Shown here piece by piece: positions 7,280 to 9,491 of a stretch of DNA of 9,491 nt (position 1 is the stretch's first letter; each line of letters starts with the position of its first letter). The notes beneath the pieces are model-generated. The model saw only the letters and a list, made by a program, of their open reading frames with translations. It had not been told where the DNA came from and searched no databases. Both the position numbers and the translations under genes were made by a program. The stretch is from Alphaproteobacteria bacterium (lineage in GTDB: Bacteria; Pseudomonadota; Alphaproteobacteria; Micavibrionales; UBA1664). The stretch lies in assembly GCA_018969935.1 (NCBI GenBank), contig JAGWXJ010000068.1:1-9491 (forward strand), in the 5' to 3' direction.

Positions 7280-7906
7280 TCAGGCTATCCTTGATTTGCG
7301 GGGTTCGTGCGAAATTCTGACGGCTTTATCGTCAATTTCGGACGTGATGGATTGAAGGTTTGCGTGGAAAATGCTTTCGGCCCCTTCCCAATCGTTGCGC
7401 TCGAGGCGGGTGATGGTGCCTTGTACGCACATCAGGATACGGCGCATGAGCACGGTATCGCCCTTGACGCTGCAATTCAGGCGGTATTCACCCTGACGTC
7501 CGCCATTGAGGCGCAGGGTATCGAGGTGCCAAAGGCAGGCGGGATCGGATGGGTTTTCCTTGATGAAGTGCAGGCTGGCCATGAAGCGCGCATCACCCAC
7601 TTCAAGCCAAATCTGCTTGTTGGGGATGATTGACCAACCGTATTGAAGGAACATGTGGGGGTGCTGTTTGCGGCCCGTGGGCGAGGACAGTGCTGCTACA
7701 GGGTGCTTCACAATCCGTGCCGAAGGTACTGCGCTAAAACCCATGGCATAGGCAACGGCATCGGTATTCGGGTAGGTGTAGTTGGGCTTGGCGCAGTGCT
7801 GCATATAGGCAGGCATGGCGACGGAACGCACGCCCCAACGCTCCATAAAGCGGTCGAAGGGCGTTGAATATTCGTTCAATTCTGCGGGGCCTAAGGGGCG
7901 GCGCAT
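7280..7906 (-). CDS. Hypothetical protein, second of two tandem paralogues by coordinate (transcribed first)
   Basis: A 208-residue, probably soluble protein of a family I do not recognise. The N-terminal 80 residues are rich in aromatic residues and prolines and include a short YTYPNTDAVAYAMGF stretch. The core resembles the downstream paralogue: LQYGW (87-91), QIWLEVG (98-104), SLHFIK (111-116), WHLD (126-129), CVQGTIT (160-166) and a final helix-like region with NDWEGAESIF. It lacks the downstream copy's C-terminal tail and ends in a basic RKSRIA. The ATG at 7906 has AGGG at 7913-7916 six bases upstream, so the start is well supported. It lies 36 bases after ribF on the same strand and is probably in the same transcript. 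The invariant His and Asp of SLHF and WHLD could be structural or could bind a ligand; the sequence alone cannot tell. Confidence 0.8.
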   Translation of the reverse strand: MRRPLGPAELNEYSTPFDRFMERWGVRSVAMPAYMQHCAKPNYTYPNTDAVAYAMGFSAVPSARIVKHPVAALSSPTGRKQHPHMFLQYGWSIIPNKQIWLEVGDARFMASLHFIKENPSDPACLWHLDTLRLNGGRQGEYRLNCSVKGDTVLMRRILMCVQGTITRLERNDWEGAESIFHANLQSITSEIDDKAVRISHEPRKSRIA

Positions 7907-7942
7907 GATTATCCCTGTTTTGGTCTTCTTATGATTTTCTTT

Positions 7943-8830
7943 TTATACGGAAAGTGCGCGCACTTGCGCAACATCTTTGGCCATTTGGGCCTTCAGTGCC
8001 TCCAGCGTTTCGAATTTTTCTTCGTTCCGAAGCTTGGAAAGCGGGCGTACGTAAAGCGTACGTCCATATAAATCTTCTTCAAAATCAAGAAGATAGACTT
8101 CGAGTAGCGGGGCCTTGACCTCAAACATCGGGCGAATGCCTATGGCGGCTGCGCCTTTGCGCCAGACCCCGTCACCCACGTTTACCTCAACGGCATAAAT
8201 GCCGTAGGCGGGGGCAAAGACATCACCAAACGGTATATTGGCGGTGGGGTAACCGAGTTCACGGCCCCGTTTGTCACCGTGAATGACCTCACCTTCTATG
8301 ACCCACTCCCAGCCGAGCATGGCGTTTGCGGCTTCGATATCACCTTGCTGCAATGCCTCGCGGATGCGGGTTGAGGATACAGGGGTATCGCCAAAGCTGG
8401 TGAGTGTTACGGCGTGGGTTTCAAAACGTTTATCCTGTTTGAGCGTTTCAATTGTGCCGCTGCGGTTGCGGGCAAACTGGAAATCGGCGCCCACAACCAC
8501 ATGTTTGGCGCCCAGCAAATCAACCAGCATCATATCGATAAACATTTCAGCTAACAGGCTTGCCATGATGGCGTTGAAATCCAGAATTTCGACACGGTCG
8601 ACGCCGCAGGCCTTGAGCCGCGCCTCCTTCAGTTTTTCCGGTGTCAGACGGAACGGTGCGCCATCAGGCTTGAAAAACTGGCGCGGATGCGGCTCGAAAG
8701 TAAGCACTACAAGCGGCAGGCCCGCATCATCGGCGATTTTGCGGGCATAACCCAGCAAGGCGGCGTGGCCTTTGTGCACACCGTCAAAATTGCCAATGGC
8801 AACCACACTTGCCTGTTTGCTATTGTCCAT
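7943..8830 (-). CDS. ribF: Bifunctional riboflavin kinase / FMN adenylyltransferase
   Basis: Makes FMN from riboflavin and ATP, then FAD from FMN and ATP, in the cytoplasm. The 295 residues are a normal length. The N-terminal adenylyltransferase domain shows the nucleotidyltransferase motif GNFDGVHKGH (13-22), TFEPHPRQFF (44-53), a VGADFQFARNRSG block (113-125) and the SSTRIREAL motif (152-160). The C-terminal kinase domain shows HGDKRGRELGYPTANI (184-199), whose PTAN Thr and Asn bind Mg-ATP, then GIRPMFE (a Met where GxRPTF is usual) and LLEVYLLDFEEDLYG with the likely catalytic Glu. The ATG at 8830 is the first start after an in-frame TGA, and AGGG at 8840-8843 is nine bases upstream. RibF next to ileS and lspA is a recurrent arrangement, here interrupted by the paralogue pair. 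It is the first gene of the minus-strand train in the window. Confidence 0.97.
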   Translation of the reverse strand: MDNSKQASVVAIGNFDGVHKGHAALLGYARKIADDAGLPLVVLTFEPHPRQFFKPDGAPFRLTPEKLKEARLKACGVDRVEILDFNAIMASLLAEMFIDMMLVDLLGAKHVVVGADFQFARNRSGTIETLKQDKRFETHAVTLTSFGDTPVSSTRIREALQQGDIEAANAMLGWEWVIEGEVIHGDKRGRELGYPTANIPFGDVFAPAYGIYAVEVNVGDGVWRKGAAAIGIRPMFEVKAPLLEVYLLDFEEDLYGRTLYVRPLSKLRNEEKFETLEALKAQMAKDVAQVRALSV

Positions 8831-8860
8831 GGATGCAGACCCTAATCAATTTTGAGCGCC
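8831..8860. other. 30-base divergent intergenic region between ribF and the M15D dipeptidase gene
   Basis: Only 30 bases lie between the two divergent start codons. They hold a ribosome binding site for ribF (AGGG on the minus strand, 8840-8843) and a weak TTGAG for the plus-strand gene (8852-8856), and leave no room for a full promoter in either direction. Each gene's promoter must therefore lie inside the other's coding sequence, or the M15D gene must be weakly or otherwise driven. In-frame stops (TAA at 8843-8845 for the plus-strand gene, TGA for ribF) fix both starts. Confidence 0.75.
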
Positions 8861-9491
8861 ATGAAAAGAATTGAGCCATCGGACCTTATAGACCTTGATG
8901 CCGAAGCTGCAAAACGCGGTATCCGTTTGCGTACCGACCTTATTTACGCGCAGCCCGAACACCCACTGAACGGTACCTTTAAAGAAGCGATTTATAAGCC
9001 CGATGCGAGGCTATGGCTGTTCCGCGACCTTGCCGAAATAACGCTGCATGCCGCCAAGGCTGCCAATGAAAAAGGTTTGGTGTTTATCGTGACAGACGGG
9101 CTACGCACGACCGATGCGCAGCAGCGCATGATTGATACCGCCATTGTGCGCGCAAACCCGCACTGGGTAATAGATGGCCCCAAGATGCTGCTTTCCAAAC
9201 CGGGGGGCGGCGGGCACCCGCGTGGCATGGCTGTCGATATTTATCTTGAAACGTCTGCAGGTGAAGTGCTGGATATGGGCACCCCCCTCGATTATTTTTC
9301 GACCGACCCAGAGGATAACCCCGCCGCGCGCGACTACAAGGGCTTTGCCGGTACCGTGTACGCCAACCGTACGCTACTCGAGAACCTCATGCTTGATGCC
9401 GCAAAAGCCTATGGAACAGGGCTTTTGCCATTACCATCCGAATGGTGGGATTTCAGGCTTTTGCCCGAGTTTTTCAATGCGTACGCGCCAC
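8861..9491 (+). CDS. M15D (VanX/DdpX-like) D-alanyl-D-alanine dipeptidase, 3' end outside window
   Basis: The frame is open from ATG 8861 to the right edge (210 codons); VanX is about 202 residues, so little is missing. Family enzymes are zinc dipeptidases that split D-Ala-D-Ala in peptidoglycan turnover or vancomycin resistance. Visible family features: DLIYA and NGTFKEAIY near the N-terminus (25-45); TDGLRTTDAQQRM (78-90), with R82 in the place of the catalytic Arg; and GGGGHPRGMAVDI, with zinc ligands H119 and D126 in HxxxxxxD spacing. The C-terminal SEWWDFRL has catalytic E194 but D197 where VanX has the third ligand His. Asp can ligate zinc, so activity is not ruled out, but specificity may differ. 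No secretion signal is seen, which suggests a cytoplasmic role in D-Ala-D-Ala recycling rather than export. Nothing in the window (no vanHA or regulator) suggests antibiotic resistance. Confidence 0.88.
   Translation, partial: MKRIEPSDLIDLDAEAAKRGIRLRTDLIYAQPEHPLNGTFKEAIYKPDARLWLFRDLAEITLHAAKAANEKGLVFIVTDGLRTTDAQQRMIDTAIVRANPHWVIDGPKMLLSKPGGGGHPRGMAVDIYLETSAGEVLDMGTPLDYFSTDPEDNPAARDYKGFAGTVYANRTLLENLMLDAAKAYGTGLLPLPSEWWDFRLLPEFFNAYAP
8885..8912 (-). promoter_or_regulatory. Candidate sigma70-like promoter for ribF and the downstream cluster
   Basis: On the minus strand TTGCAG (8907-8912) and TATAAG (8885-8890) are spaced 16 bases apart. The -10 matches five of six consensus bases, the -35 only three. 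A start near 8878 would give a leader of roughly 50 bases. The site lies in the 5' coding part of the divergent dipeptidase gene, where a promoter is expected because the intergenic gap is too short. This is inference from weak motifs only. Confidence 0.3.

Noticed and set aside
8045..8063. GCGTACGT repeated twice with an AAA spacer, also partly palindromic, a possible operator
   Set aside because: It falls deep in ribF and is fully explained by the conserved RTLYVRP codons. There is no promoter nearby.
8072..8094. Perfect 8-base inverted repeat ATCTTCTT / AAGAAGAT with a 7-base loop
   Set aside because: AT-rich stem inside the ribF kinase domain, encoding LLDFEED. No U-run in a terminator position, and such short stems arise by chance.
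8861..9491. Possible vancomycin-resistance determinant, because of VanX similarity
   Set aside because: No vanH, vanA-type ligase or two-component regulator is visible, and chromosomal M15D dipeptidases are common in Gram-negative bacteria for D-Ala-D-Ala recycling.

Overview
The window reads as a chromosomal segment of an alphaproteobacterium with moderate G+C (about 50-58% in most places I counted by hand). The assignment rests on gene order and protein character. The order ribF - (two extra genes) - ileS - lspA - DUF3035-type lipoprotein - M16 peptidase - M16 peptidase on one strand is a familiar alphaproteobacterial housekeeping cluster. I see no rRNA, tRNA, CRISPR array, insertion sequence, phage gene or convincing terminator.

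Layout. One long minus-strand gene train runs from about 8830 down to 1, and it leaves the window at the left edge. In transcription order it holds: ribF (FMN/FAD synthesis); two adjacent genes of unknown function that are recognisably paralogous; ileS (isoleucyl-tRNA synthetase); lspA (lipoprotein signal peptidase); a small outer-envelope lipoprotein; an M16 peptidase with the HxxEH zinc motif; and a second M16 protein that lacks the zinc motif but keeps the Arg/Tyr pair. Gaps in the train are 52 bases or less. The last four junctions are a one-base TGATG overlap (ileS/lspA), a one-base spacer (lspA/lipoprotein), a TGATG overlap (lipoprotein/M16) and a four-base ATGA overlap (M16/M16), so translational coupling is likely. 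At the right edge a plus-strand M15D (VanX/DdpX-like) dipeptidase gene diverges from ribF. Only 30 bases separate the two start codons, and the gene leaves the window before its stop.

How the genes fit together. LspA matures lipoproteins, and the very next gene encodes one of its likely substrates. The two M16 proteins carry exported-protein signal peptides and complementary halves of the active-site set, as in known bacterial M16B heterodimers. The M15D protein would act on D-Ala-D-Ala, so the right end touches peptidoglycan turnover. The paralogous pair between ribF and ileS is the only part whose role cannot be guessed.

Most worth a second look: the tandem paralogues of an unrecognised family inserted in the conserved cluster (6649-7906); the EWWD in place of EWWH in the M15D dipeptidase; the loss of half of the C-terminal zinc site in IleRS; two AT-rich tracts inside ileS; and the split active site of the M16 pair. 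Nothing here is a clear, wholly new multi-gene system. The paralogue pair is the best candidate for undescribed biology.
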